From positions 3,213,501 to 3,277,500 of the forward strand of contig OW203992.1 of the NCBI GenBank assembly GCA_934047225.1: a stretch of DNA of 64,000 nucleotides, written 5' to 3'. The stretch comes from Ypsolopha sequella. Taxonomy: Eukaryota; Arthropoda; Insecta; Lepidoptera; Ypsolophidae. Within the stretch, counting starts at the first letter, position 1; the number at the start of each line of letters is the position of its first letter. Shown piece after piece: positions 1-9,272 of the stretch. Both the position numbers and the translations under genes were made by a program. A model generated the notes under the pieces. The model saw nothing but the letters and a program-made list of their open reading frames with translations. It searched no databases and was not told the origin of the DNA.

Positions 1-47
1 TGAGGCAAGCCGTTTGGCAAGTGAGTACGAAATAAAAAATTGTATAT

Positions 48-437
48 AAATATTATTAGAGTGCATTACAAACTAGAAAAGATCAATCAGAAACAAACCA
101 ATGTCTGAATGTTGTCGGAAGCAACAATATTGTAGCGACGACAGCGCCATCTGTTTCTTAAGACCAAGGCGTGAAATCACATAACGTTTTCGTGAGCGTT
201 CTATATGTGCAGTACAAGCTAGTATATCAGACAGAAGCAAAAATAACAGTGGACAAGTATGATGGAAGAATTCACCGGTCTGGGTAGGAACCTCGGTTGC
301 GCAATTGGTACCGCACTTGTCTTGATAACAAGAGGTCGCAGGTTCGAATCCTGGCCCGGGGAATTTTTTCAAATTCTTGTCTTTGGGTTTGTTTCTGATT
401 GATCTTTTCTAGTTTGTAATGCACTCTAATAATATTT
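48..437. repeat. Inverted-repeat element enclosing a tRNA-like sequence
   Basis: Positions 48-99 and 386-437 are perfect 52-bp inverted repeats. The roughly 290 bp between them contain a tRNA-like stretch at 291-362. The arrangement looks like a small foldback element or two SINE-related ends in opposite orientation. No coding potential is credible; short frames here only read through the repeat. Confidence 0.75.
291..362 (+). pseudogene. tRNA-like sequence (SINE head or tRNA pseudogene)
   Basis: The stretch folds into a near-cloverleaf: acceptor stem 6 of 7 pairs, D stem TGCG/CGCA, anticodon stem CTTGT/ACAAG with loop CTTGATA (anticodon TGA), and a T arm with one mismatch. GGTTCGAATCC matches the pol III B box and TTGCGCAATTGG resembles an A box. 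A TGA anticodon would mean serine, but the long variable arm of serine tRNAs is missing, so a tRNA-derived SINE head or pseudogene is more likely than a working tRNA. Confidence 0.55.
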
Positions 438-789
438 AGAGTATTCATAGCGATGAATTTCGCAAAAATAAACATAATCAAAGTGTATATACATAGTTTG
501 CAGCGTTATCGGAGGTTGAACATTAGAAAATATATCCAGCCAAAGGCAAATAATTACTACGGACAAAGGACAAGAAAAAATATGTAATAATATCGCACTA
601 TTAAGAACTGCTGAAAAATGCTGTAAACCGACACTAAAATTTAAATTAAAAAAAAATTTTTTTCTAGAAAATAAATGCGCTTAACAAATTATATTATTAA
701 GTATATATATTAAGATGATTGTATGTATCTATGTATTATGTATATATATATATAATTATATATATTATATATTTTAAGTATATATTATA
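438..789. other. AT-rich DNA, nothing recognised
   Basis: AT-rich sequence with simple TATATA runs near 735-780. I see no gene, RNA or defined repeat. Confidence 0.5.
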
Positions 790-968
790 AATAAATGTGA
801 TGTTAGCCTGTACTGTAATTAGCTACCGTAAGTATGTAAATTGTAAGTTATAGATATTTAAGTTCACTAAGAGCTCATCTGCCAACAAACTGTTATGCAG
901 TTTGGCAGAATATAAATTGTAGTAGTCTTAAGCTTTTTGATAAATAAATTTCTTTAAAAAAAAAAAAC
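790..968 (+). mobile_element. 3' end of a non-LTR retrotransposon (LINE)
   Basis: The segment ends in AATAAA (about 943-948) followed by a poly(A) run at 957-967, the normal 3' terminus of a reverse-transcribed element. A hairpin CTGCCAA/TTGGCAG (about 880-906) lies in the 3' UTR. No coding part remains, so this is a 5'-truncated copy. The clade cannot be fixed from the UTR alone. Confidence 0.5.
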
Positions 969-2123
969 AAAGCGTCTATTTGATCATTTTATTGTTGCAA
1001 TGACAAAACCTGCAAATTTGCACGGCATGTATATTCGCAGACTTTAACTACTCCGGTAACTTCACCATAAAGCTACTCCTTATCAACTAGCAGGTCGTAC
1101 AAGCGTTGAGCGTGCCGGTTATCAAATCCCGTGTTTAACATAAAGGGATAAAGGATGCACAGTACCAGTAATTAGCGTGGACCGACGCGTCGCCTGCGCC
1201 GGCGCAACCCGTCACTCAGAACACGTTCTGTGATGTGTTCATGAGAGCTTTTACTCGTATGCTAATGTTACATTTATCTGTAAGTAAATATGCCTTTTTT
1301 ATCTGCCCTATAAAAATAGTAATTGTAAAGTTTAAGTGCTACGAAATAGCTACGAATTTCGTAGCGCTACGAAACTTAATTATCCACAAATCCACGTACG
1401 TACCGTACCGGAGCCAAACGAGACCCTATTATAAAGCCTCCGCTTAAGTGTGTTTGCCTCTCTGTCTGTCTATCTGTCCGTTTGTCACAAGTATCTACAG
1501 CTTTAGTCGCAAAAGTTAGTCGGTTGAAATTTTCATTAATTATCTTTTTTAAACTTATGTGTTCAACTTATGCGTTGTTTTTAAACCTCGGATTAATTAA
1601 TTAATTTTGGTAATCAGTCTTGGATTCCACCGGACAAGTTAGACTTAGCGTGGGATCCACAGTTATTCTCATCACTATGCATGCACACTAATTTTAGTTC
1701 GTAATTAAGTAAGTTACCTTAAGCATGTAATAAAATAGTGTAAGCTTTTTGGTATTGTATTGTATTGACCCCTATTAAAAAACAAAATCCCAGTTCCTTA
1801 TAAAGAAATGATTTTGAAGTGTTTCAATTTTCTTCGGAGCCTCAAACAAGTTATTAACTCGGCTTGTTTAACCAAAGCCTCAGTATTAGGAACGGCACAT
1901 AATCATGGCTCCACCGACTCGGTCACGGCCACTTCTTAACTACGGTATAAAAGTTTCCTCTTAGTTGGGCTGGAGACATACTTAGAACTATCCAAATTAT
2001 ATATGAAATTAAATTTTATAGTCGTCTATATATAAATTGTTACTAACAACATGGATATAATATCCGAAATAAAAGTTTATTATTATTATTATATCAGTCT
2101 CTTTTTTATAAGATTTTAAATGT
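969..2123. other. Unassigned DNA with repeat debris
   Basis: No gene seen. A cluster of TACGAAA-type words in both orientations lies at 1331-1375. The stretch 1410-1500 resembles a degenerate dispersed insect repeat (GAGCCAAACGAGACCCTATT, then a GTCTGTC run). Positions 2056-2095 look like a LINE tail: AATAAA followed by (TTA)n. Confidence 0.4.
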
Positions 2124-2362
2124 AGTTTTAGTTTATTAAAAGTTAATAATAAAAAGGTAAAAATGAAAATTTTACTCAAGATATATTTCGGGCCCCACAG
2201 GGCTCGGCATCAGTTGAGAATCTGACAATAAATTAAATATGACATAAGTTATTTACAAAAAAGAAAAAAGTAAAAAAGGTTTATTTACAATTTATCTAAA
2301 TTTAATTTTCATTCAATTTTCATTTTTACCTTTTAGTTATTAACTTTTAATAAACTAAAACT
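2124..2362. repeat. Foldback element (MITE-like)
   Basis: Arms at about 2124-2171 and 2317-2362 are inverted repeats of about 46-48 bp with small gaps (AGTTTTAGTTTATTAAAAG on the left). The interior holds the phrase ATATATTTCGGGCCC, which recurs near 60818, so part of the interior belongs to a second dispersed repeat. The element abuts the 49-bp satellite. Confidence 0.55.
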
Positions 2363-2366
2363 ATGT

Positions 2367-2411
2367 TATTATATCAACAACTATTTCTATGAGAACTATG
2401 CAAAATCGTAT
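2367..2411 (+). repeat. Isolated left unit of the 49-bp satellite
   Basis: This stretch matches one monomer of the array at 9273-10262 (AACAACTATTTCTATGAGAA then CTATGCAAAATCGTAT). It is separated from the array by the LINE/gypsy nest, which places the LINE insertion inside the array's first unit. Confidence 0.75.
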
Positions 2412-2790
2412 CCACTAGGTACCTTGGCTACCGTATTTCAGGCAGAAACATTTGCCATCATGGAATGCGCCAGTATGGTACTCTCAAGGTCGGACATAAA
2501 CGAGAAAACAGTCATTATTTACTCGGACAGCCAAGCAGCACTTCTTGCGCTTAAAAATCCAGTAAATAAATCGGCTCTAGTAAGAGAGTGTAAAAATACA
2601 GTCAATAAGCTAGGTGAAAAAACTGAAACAATAGTAGCCTGGGTCCCAGGACATCAAGGAGTTGAAGGTAATGAAAAAGCAGACGAATTAGCTAGAGAAG
2701 GTGCAGAGGATAGGTTCATTGGACCTGAACCTAGGCTCCCTATTCCGGCAAACGTCACTAATAAGGTAATAAGCCGTCTGGCTTCAGCAG
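2412..2790 (+). pseudogene. LINE pol fragment: RNase H domain
   Basis: This is an open frame from the truncation point to the gypsy insertion. Recognisable RNase H features are AETFAI (catalytic Glu), YSDSQAALLAL (catalytic Asp) and the HQGVEGNEKADELA block (final Asp). The first catalytic Asp normally lies upstream and was lost by 5' truncation. In I/R1-type LINEs this domain follows reverse transcriptase and removes RNA from the cDNA hybrid; here there is no endonuclease or reverse transcriptase, so the fragment is inert. The frame is interrupted after 2790 by the LTR, which adds unrelated residues. Confidence 0.8.
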
Positions 2791-3034
2791 TGAAGTATAG
2801 TAACAACGTATACACATTGTTTTATAGCATTACTGCGACATGCCGCTACTGACTGCAACATTGTGACGCATGCTGCTTATTTAGCAATAATTAGTTATAT
2901 TAAAGAATATTGTACAGTTAAACGGGGCACTCTATTTTGGCAGTTGACCATTAAACATGTCAACTTAACGTCTGTGTTTCAATCACCACTCCAGACTTCT
3001 ACACTACAGACCCTTAACGAATCCTGTTATTTGA
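2791..3034 (+). repeat. 5' LTR of the gypsy element
   Basis: The LTR begins TGAAGTATAG and ends TTATTTGA, so the usual terminal CA is not present; the boundary is set by the adjacent TGG of the primer site and by the second copy. Its sequence matches 8534-8777 throughout. It should carry the promoter and the R region; TTATATTAAAG near 2897 is a possible TATA-like site. Confidence 0.9.
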
Positions 3035-3565
3035 TGGCGACCCATACCAGTTACCTGTGAAGATTTTCTGATTAATAATTGAAGAAGCGAAGGCAAAAAG
3101 AAGATGACTTATCAACACCAAGGAACGAAAATACTACAATACCAGAAGATCAGGAGACCAGAAAAACAGCATCAATTGTAAGAAGAAAAAATCAAGCAAG
3201 AAACTTGGATCTTAGCTGTAGCAGACAATATTATAGAAGAATCGTGCATAAGAAAAGGTTGGTGCCGGGTGCCGGGAGATATGCTCAAGCCTAATAGGAG
3301 ATTGAAGGACATGCAGGGCGCCGGCAGATACATAGTACGGGTCAAATAAGGAGCAGCTGGAAGCCTGTTCGAGTCCGATGACCGATGACCACCACAGCAC
3401 GTTTCAACCGACGTCAGCGTGACCTACATAATGCTAAGCGGTAACATACCTAACTGCGCACAATTCTGTAAGTTTTTGAACAAAAGTTTTTGCATTCAAC
3501 TTAAATGATTTAATTTAGTAGTTTTGCTTATCATGCCGTAATTTTAATTGTCGATTCATTGTAAT
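3035..3565 (+). other. Primer-binding site and untranslated leader
   Basis: TGGCGACC starts at 3035, immediately after the LTR, as expected for pairing with a tRNA 3' CCA end. An arginine tRNA primer, as used by mdg1/412 elements, is plausible but not proven. The following 500 bp precede the first gag ATG (3566) and should hold the packaging signal. Short frames in it are not convincing. Confidence 0.6.
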
Positions 3566-3691
3566 ATGTCCGATCAGTTAAAGGAATTACATATTAAAAT
3601 AAATTTAATTAAGGAATACTTGGTAAAAATCGGTCCAGAACGTCGTAAGAAAGATATAGCTTATAAGAAGTTACAGGAAGCTGAAAATTAA
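3566..3691 (+). pseudogene. gag: gag N-terminal segment (41 codons, then stop)
   Basis: The first ATG after the leader opens a lysine-rich, helical-looking 41-residue frame beginning MSDQLKELHI. It stops at 3689-3691, just before the main Gag frame opens in a different phase at 3697. The natural reading is that this is the start of Gag and that a frame change near 3690 has cut it off. Alternatives are a short upstream frame or a sequencing indel. The frame here is the same phase as the Gag C-terminal segment. Confidence 0.6.
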
Positions 3692-3696
3692 TATAA

Positions 3697-4506
3697 AAAC
3701 TCGATGGTATTTTGACTCAGTTGAACCAAGAAATTATAGATGAGCAGCTAAGCACTGAATCCACAGATTTATTTCAGAAATTGATAAATGAAATAACTAT
3801 TGCTTATAATAAGATTGTTAGTTTACTGTCAAAGATAGATAATAGTTGCCAAACTGGGGAAGGTAATTTTGTAGAAATTGAGCCTAAGTTATCGCAAAAG
3901 TTATCAAAAATGGCTGACTCTTTTGATATTAAAACGGCTATTTCCCTGTTGCCTGTTATGAATGGCCAGGAACAAGTGACGAACCAGCTCGTCGATGGCA
4001 TATTGTTGTATAGCTCTCTTATTAGTGAATCTAGTAAAAATCAGCTTATTGAGTTTGTGTTAAAAACGCGACTTTCAGCTAGTGCAAAGTTGCGACTGAA
4101 AAGTACTTACAGCAGTGTCCAATATTTAGTTAATGATATTCGCAAGTTTTTACTTCCGAAAAAATCGACTGTTGCTTTACAAACGCAGTTATTTCAAATT
4201 ACACAGGGTCATAGGTCTATTGAGAAGTTCGGTACAGAGCTGGAAGAGTTATTTGTCAATCTGACGATTGCTCAAGCAGACGATGAACCGTCTAAGTTTG
4301 AGGTCTTGCGCCCTCTTAATGAAAAAACTGCTATCAAGCGGTTTGCGGATGGTTTGTCCGACCAGCGGCTTAGTACTGTTATCGCGTCGCGACAGTTTAA
4401 TTCGCTACCCGAAGCTATTAGGGCAGCAGTTAGACGAACAATCTATGTCCACCCAGCCTCAGAACCAAACAATGCATTTTGGGTCCACCAAATTGTATCA
4501 GCATAA
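3697..4506 (+). pseudogene. gag: gag core (matrix/capsid-like)
   Basis: An open frame of about 270 codons without its own credible ATG start encodes the structural capsid region of a Ty3/gypsy Gag. Typical elements are the helical stretch FVLKTRLSASAKLRLKS, the block LLPKKSTVALQTQLFQ, and FADGLSDQRLSTVIASR followed by SLPEAI. Gag would assemble into intracellular particles that package the RNA. After about 4430 this frame leaves the Gag sequence and runs to a stop at 4504-4506, while the Gag-like sequence continues one phase over. Gag is therefore broken at both ends of this segment. Confidence 0.75.
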
Positions 4507-4777
4507 ACGCTATCATAATCGCGGTTTCCGTGGCCGAGGAAATTATTCGAATAAAAATTTTGTTCATAACAATAGTTCCAATCAGAACAATAATCGAGGT
4601 CAACAAACTTCCTTTATAAGTGCAGGTTATCGAGGTAGACACAAGAATGGTCAGCGTCAGCAAACACGCGGCGGCGGCCACTCACGTTTCCAGCGCATTC
4701 AGCATAACGCGTTAGAGTACGACGGCCAGGAAAGGCTTCAAAATAATAATGAACGTATAGAGTTTTTTCGTACCTAA
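4415..4777 (+). pseudogene. gag: gag C-terminal RG-rich nucleic-acid-binding segment
   Basis: This frame continues Gag after a phase change near 4415-4440. It is rich in Gln, Asn and Arg-Gly (GFRGRGNYSNKN, GYRGRHKNGQR, TRGGGHSR), an RGG-type RNA-binding tail standing in for the CCHC zinc knuckles that many retroelements use. It stops at 4775-4777 and overlaps the start of the open pol frame (4761), which lies one phase over, so expression of pol from intact Gag would need a +1 or -2 shift. Confidence 0.7.
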
Positions 4778-7700
4778 ACCGAGCAATCATTTTATTTTTA
4801 GTTTTAACAACTTTTGTGTTATTACTTGCCAGTTAAGGGATGGTGATGAGTTAAATTTATTAATTGACACTGGAGCCAGTTTATGTATTTTGAAATATGA
4901 ATGGTTATTAAAAAATGGGGATTTATTGAATTTAATACAACAGGATAAGTTAGTAATTAAAGGAATAAGTGGTAATTTAGAGTCTATTGGCTATATTAAT
5001 TTAGATATTATTATTAAGAATGTGGTTTTTAAACAAAAGTTCTACGTTTTCAAGAACTTATCTTGCACCGCAGAGGGGATACTCGGGCAAAATTTTTTCA
5101 CGCGATATTCCGCGATGTTAAATTATAAAGATGGTACTTTGAGTTTAGAAAACCAAGACCAGTCTATTGTTGTACAAGTAAGTGGAAACTTGTTTACAAT
5201 TCCGCCACGATGCGAAATGATCAAACACATCCCGACGACACTATGTAGTGATTGCGTAATTTTAGCTAGGGAAATACATAAGGGAGTGTATACAGCGGGT
5301 GTCATTTCGAAACCAAAAAATGGACTTATTCCAGTTAGAATTTTAAATACCACGGATAGTTCAATTAAGGTAGATATTTCGGATTTAGAAGTCATTAGTC
5401 TGAATCATTTTGATGTTTGCAAGTTTGACAAAGATAGTATTAGTTCCAATAGAGTTCGAACTTTGCTTAATTTACTTGATTTGCATTCTTATTTAAATAA
5501 AGAAGAGCAAAAGAGCATTGAAAACGTGTGTGCCAAATACGCCGACGTTTTTCATTTACCAGGAGATACGCTCTCCACAACTAATTTAATTAAACATTCT
5601 ATTAAATTGAAAGATAATACGTCCTCAGTGTACGTGAAGCCTTATAGATTGCCAAATGCAATGAAAGGAGAAGTTCAAAGGCAGATTGATGAAATGCTTA
5701 GGAATGACATTATTGAGGAGACCACTTCTGAATGGTCAAGCCCTGTACTTTTAGTTCCTAAAAAGACTGATAAGTCAGGAGATAAAAAATGGAGACTTGT
5801 CGTTGATTATCGTCAACTCAACAACAGAATACAAGACGATAAATTCCCTTTACCCAATATTACAGATATTTTAGACTCATTATCGAATAGTATCTACTTC
5901 TCAAAGCTAGATCTCAGTCAAAGTTACTATCAATTATCTCTTGAAGAGCAATCTAGGAAGTATACAGCATTTACGACGGATAAACAATACCAAATGAAGC
6001 GATGTCCGATGGGTTTAAAGACATCTCCGAGTGCATTTTCTCGTCTGATGACGATTGCGATGTCTGGTTTAAACTATAAAGCTTGTTTTATTTACCTAGA
6101 CGATTGTATAATAGTCGGAAATTGCCTAGAAACGCACAATAAAAACCTAATGACTATTTTAGAGCGCTTACGTGAAGTTAACTTGAAATTAAATCCTCTA
6201 AAATGTGAGTTTTTGCGTAAGGAAATTGTTTATTTAGGTCATAAGATAACTTCAGAAGGGATTTTCCCCGACCCAACTAAAGTAGAATCCTTACAAAACT
6301 ACCCTACTCCACAGAACACTGACGATGTCAAAAGATTTGTAGCATTTGCAAATTATTATAGGCGTTTTATACCAAAGTTCGCAGAGATAGCCCATTCTCT
6401 GAATGCATTATGTAAGAAAGATGTAGCGTTTGCATGGACGGATCAATGTGAGCGCGCTTTCCAAAAGCTTAAACAGACTCTTATTAGCCCGAAAGTACTA
6501 GATTATCCAGATTTTTCTGATAGAAATACATTTACTCTACAGACGGATGCCTCAAAACTTGGGTTAGGCGCAGTACTTTCAAATAGCAATGGCAAGGTAG
6601 TAGCGTATGCGAGCCGTAGTCTTAAGCCCGCCGAAACACGTTATCCAGTAATTGAGCTTGAATTACTTGCTATTGTTTGGTCTGTAAGACATTTTAGGCC
6701 TTATTTATATGGCAAAAAATTCAATATTAAAACGGATCATAAGCCGTTGATTTACTTATTTAACATGACTGATCCTTCAAGTCGACTTACTAAATTCAGA
6801 CTCTATCTAGAGGAGTATGATTTTGAAATAAGTTATGTTCCGGGACGGCAAAACGCAGCTGCAGATGCATTGAGCCGTATTACTTTAACTTCCACCGATT
6901 TAAAGAACATGCACGAACATGTAGTATCAGTCATCACCAGAGCAAAAGCTCGTAAGTTGCGTAGTGACAGCACTGCCATGACTCCTGAGATTCCCGCTAC
7001 TCCAAGGTCTGATCAACCAAAAGTAGTGGAAATCCTCAAGCGTCCAGCAGAGAGCATAGAATTAATTATAGGTAATATGAGTACTCAAAGAAAAATACAG
7101 AAACTGAAGCAAATCACTAGTGATAAAGGTAATTGCATTTTTGTGCCTGAAAAATCAGCCATATTCGTAATGTCTCGATCGTTTTCTACCGTAAGTGTGC
7201 TAGCGAGAGAATTACATGATTTTTGCAACAAATTAAAATTAGATGAGCTCGTAATTATTAAATGCAAACGATATGAAGAATTAATAAATATTCTCATAAA
7301 GGAAATGAATAAATTTGAATTCAATGGTATCCTTAAGTTACTAATTCTCAAAGACGTCATGAGAGTAACTGATAGAGACACCAAAATTGTGATCATGAAT
7401 GACTTCCATCTGTTACCCACAAGTGGCCACGCGGGGGTAAATAGGATGTTGAATAATATAAAAAAATATTACTATTGGCCAGGAATGACTAACGATATAA
7501 GCGAATTTGTTAAAAAGTGCAACAATTGCCAGATTCAAAAGCATTCCAATAGGCATACAAAGGAGCCGATGGTGATTACATCTACGGCATCCACAGCTTT
7601 CGAAAGAGTTAGTTTAGATTTAATGGGTCCTTTAAGTTTAGATAATTTAAACCATAAATATATTTTAACTTTACAGTGCGATTTGACGAAGTATGTCGAA

Positions 7701-8411
7701 GCATATCCACTAGAAAAGAAAGATACGGTTTCGGTAGCTAGGTTATTTGTAAATAATTTTATTTTAAGATACGGTATCCCGAAAGAAATAGTAACTGACA
7801 TGGGGACAGAGTTTATGTCGTCAGTTTTTTCAGAAATTTGTAGCTTACTAAATATTACTAAATTACACTCAACCGCGTACCACCATGAAACCCTAGGAGC
7901 CTTAGAGAACACTCACAAGCATCTAGGAGCTTATCTTAGGATACAGTGCGATAGCAACAATACTGACTGGAGCAGTTGGCTTCCATTTTGGTGTTTTTCC
8001 TATAACACCGCGGTTCATACTGAGACAAAATACACTCCATTTGAGTTAGTGTTTGGAAAAGTCTGTAACTTACCAAGCAATTTACAGAACCCAGTCGTAG
8101 AACCATTGTATAATCCCGACTCTTATCCTTTGGAACTCAAATACAGGCTTCAAAGAGCACAACTTGAAGCTAGAAATAATTTATTAATGAGCAAGGAACT
8201 AAGGAAATTACATTTTGATAAAAATGCCAATCCTGTAAAGTATAAGAGTGGAGATTTAGTTGTAATTAGAAACCAAGTTGGTGATAAGTTAGATAAGATT
8301 TATTTAGGTCCATTTAAAGTTATACAAGATCTGGAACCGAATGTTAAAATTTTAAGGAATGGTAAAGAATATGTAACCCATAAAAATAATACAAAATTAT
8401 TTGTTAAATGA
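4761..8411 (+). CDS. pol: Gypsy Pol polyprotein (PR-RT-RNase H-IN)
   Basis: The frame is open from 4761 to the stop at 8409-8411, about 1216 codons. There is no ATG at the start because Pol is made by frameshifting from Gag. Numbering from 4761, the aspartic protease active site DTGAS lies at 36-40. Reverse transcriptase follows (SPVLLVPKK, LVVDYRQLN, catalytic YLDD at 445-448). RNase H has TDAS at about 595, then ELELLAIV, TDHKPL and AADALS. A spacer of roughly 150 residues follows. Integrase has a zinc-binding H-x6-H with CNNC near 920, catalytic D953, D1013 and E1049 (D-x35-E spacing) and YLGPFKV in the C-terminal GPY/F-type region. All key catalytic residues are present. It copies the element's RNA and inserts the cDNA. 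No env follows. Intact pol with broken gag is odd for so young a copy. Confidence 0.93.
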   Translation, partial: SFFVPKPSNHFIFSFNNFCVITCQLRDGDELNLLIDTGASLCILKYEWLLKNGDLLNLIQQDKLVIKGISGNLESIGYINLDIIIKNVVFKQKFYVFKNLSCTAEGILGQNFFTRYSAMLNYKDGTLSLENQDQSIVVQVSGNLFTIPPRCEMIKHIPTTLCSDCVILAREIHKGVYTAGVISKPKNGLIPVRILNTTDSSIKVDISDLEVISLNHFDVCKFDKDSISSNRVRTLLNLLDLHSYLNKEEQKSIENVCAKYADVFHLPGDTLSTTNLIKHSIKLKDNTSSVYVKPYRLPNAMKGEVQRQIDEMLRNDIIEETTSEWSSPVLLVPKKTDKSGDKKWRLVVDYRQLNNRIQDDKFPLPNITDILDSLSNSIYFSKLDLSQSYYQLSLEEQSRKYTAFTTDKQYQMKRCPMGLKTSPSAFSRLMTIAMSGLNYKACFIYLDDCIIVGNCLETHNKNLMTILERLREVNLKLNPLKCEFLRKEIVYLGHKITSEGIFPDPTKVESLQNYPTPQNTDDVKRFVAFANYYRRFIPKFAEIAHSLNALCKKDVAFAWTDQCERAFQKLKQTLISPKVLDYPDFSDRNTFTLQTDASKLGLGAVLSNSNGKVVAYASRSLKPAETRYPVIELELLAIVWSVRHFRPYLYGKKFNIKTDHKPLIYLFNMTDPSSRLTKFRLYLEEYDFEISYVPGRQNAAADALSRITLTSTDLKNMHEHVVSVITRAKARKLRSDSTAMTPEIPATPRSDQPKVVEILKRPAESIELIIGNMSTQRKIQKLKQITSDKGNCIFVPEKSAIFVMSRSFSTVSVLARELHDFCNKLKLDELVIIKCKRYEELINILIKEMNKFEFNGILKLLILKDVMRVTDRDTKIVIMNDFHLLPTSGHAGVNRMLNNIKKYYYWPGMTNDISEFVKKCNNCQIQKHSNRHTKEPMVITSTASTAFERVSLDLMGPLSLDNLNHKYILTLQCDLTKYVEAYPLEKKDTVSVARLFVNNFILRYGIPKEIVTDMGTEFMSSVFSEICSLLNITKLHSTAYHHETLGALENTHKHLGAYLRIQCDSNNTDWSSWLPFWCFSYNTAVHTETKYTPFELVFGKVCNLPSNLQNPVVEPLYNPDSYPLELKYRLQRAQLEARNNLLMSKELRKLHFDKNANPVKYKSGDLVVIRNQVGDKLDKIYLGPFKVIQDLEPNVKILRNGKEYVTHKNNTKLFVK

Positions 8412-8522
8412 AATATTTAAGTTTTAGCAATTATTTTATAAGAAAATTATATTTAGATAAAAATGTGAACCAAGTAGTATGCCTCACATTTTTTTTGCAG
8501 TACCCCGGGAATGAAGGGACTT

Positions 8523-8533
8523 AAAAGGGGAGA
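8523..8533 (+). other. Polypurine tract
   Basis: AAAAGGGGAGA abuts the 3' LTR and is the expected primer site for plus-strand DNA synthesis. Confidence 0.8.
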
Positions 8534-8777
8534 TGAAGTATAGTAACAACGTATACACATTGTTTTATAGCATTACTGCGACATGCCGCTACTGACTGCA
8601 ACATTGTGACGCATGCTGCTTATTTAGCAATAATTAGTTATATTAAAGAATATTGTACAGTTAAACGGGGCACTCTATTTTGGCAGTTGACCATTAAACA
8701 TGTCAACTTAACGTCTGTGTTTCAATCACCACTCCAGACTTCTACACTACAGACCCTTAACGAATCCTGTTATTTGA
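8534..8777 (+). repeat. 3' LTR of the gypsy element
   Basis: This is the second LTR copy, with no difference from 2791-3034 that I can see. It is followed by GCAG, the target duplication, and then by the resumed LINE. Confidence 0.9.
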
Positions 8778-8781
8778 GCAG

Positions 8782-9170
8782 AATCAGCAGATGAATGGAG
8801 GAACATTGAGGGCTGTCGACAGTCGAAAATGTTTCTCTCGACTATCATCTACAAAAAAGTAAGGTACACTCTTAATCTAAGTAGAATCAATCTAGGTACG
8901 CTGGTGGGTATTCTAACAGGCCACTGTAGGCTGAACAGACATCTGTCAATAATGAAGGTACAGGAGGACTCCTCTTGCCCGCACTGCGGCGAGGAGGAAA
9001 CGAGTAAGCACTACTTAGGTGAATGCTTTATATATTCTAGCCTAAGATGGGAAGTATTTGGTAATGATCACATTAAAGAAGAAGACCTCAAGTACCTTGG
9101 GTACTCAGACATATTAAGATATATTAAGAGAAGTGGAAGATTTGAGGAGGGAATGCAACTGGGACAATAG
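8782..9170 (+). pseudogene. LINE pol C-terminus with CCHC motif
   Basis: The frame continues that of the RNase H fragment left of the gypsy element. It contains TGHCRLNRHL and CPHCGEEETSKHYLGEC, a C-x2-C-x7-H-x4-C zinc motif typical of the C-terminus of I/R1-group LINE proteins. It stops at 9168-9170, with about 100 bp of 3' UTR to 9272. Non-functional as a fragment. Confidence 0.8.
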
Positions 9171-9272
9171 GATACCAAAGCTCCAAGCAATGGGAACTGG
9201 ATGGAATAGCTCCAACTAGAGAGCCGACCATCCGCCTGTGCCCAGCAGGCGTCCCACCTCTAAATCATCATC

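Larger units (their letters stand above)
2791..8777 (+). mobile_element. Full-length Ty3/gypsy LTR retrotransposon, mdg1/412-like
   Basis: The element has two LTRs of 244 bp (2791-3034, 8534-8777) that look identical by eye, a primer-binding site right after the first, gag and pol, a polypurine tract, and no env. The host LINE shows GCAG at 2787-2790 and 8778-8781, a 4-bp target duplication (5 bp, AGCAG, if the LTR boundary is set one base earlier). Domain order PR-RT-RNase H-IN is typical of Ty3/gypsy. A Gag without CCHC knuckles, an extra spacer before integrase and a TGGCGACC primer site point to the mdg1/412 lineage; that placement is inference. Identical LTRs indicate a recent insertion, although gag is broken. 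Confidence 0.93.
2412..9272 (+). mobile_element. 5'-truncated LINE (I/R1 group), split by a gypsy insertion
   Basis: The LINE occupies 2412-2790 and 8782-9272. Between the pieces lies a Ty3/gypsy element plus a duplicated GCAG. The left part encodes an RNase H domain, the right part a C-terminal CCHC motif, and the reading frame continues across the two when the insertion and one target copy are ignored. The 3' end is CTAAATCATCATC. The LINE is flanked by a 14-bp repeat ATGCAAAATCGTAT (2398-2411 and 9273-9286), consistent with target-primed insertion into the satellite. Clade assignment to the RNase-H-bearing I/R1/LOA group rests on domain order and motif wording. Confidence 0.8.

Noticed and set aside
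291..362. Functional serine tRNA
   Set aside because: There is no long variable arm and there are stem mismatches; better as a SINE head or pseudogene.
73..481. Frames with GPGFEPATS-like text
   Set aside because: This is the translation of a tRNA-like sequence and inverted arms, not a protein.
3079..3294. Lysine/arginine-rich 71-codon frame in the gypsy leader
   Set aside because: It has no ATG start, lies in the untranslated leader and lacks a known domain.
7085..7912. Minus-strand frames of 111-125 codons
   Set aside because: They are antisense shadows of the pol integrase region.
8412..8522. env gene of an errantivirus
   Set aside because: Only about 110 bp lie between pol and the polypurine tract, far too little for an envelope gene.
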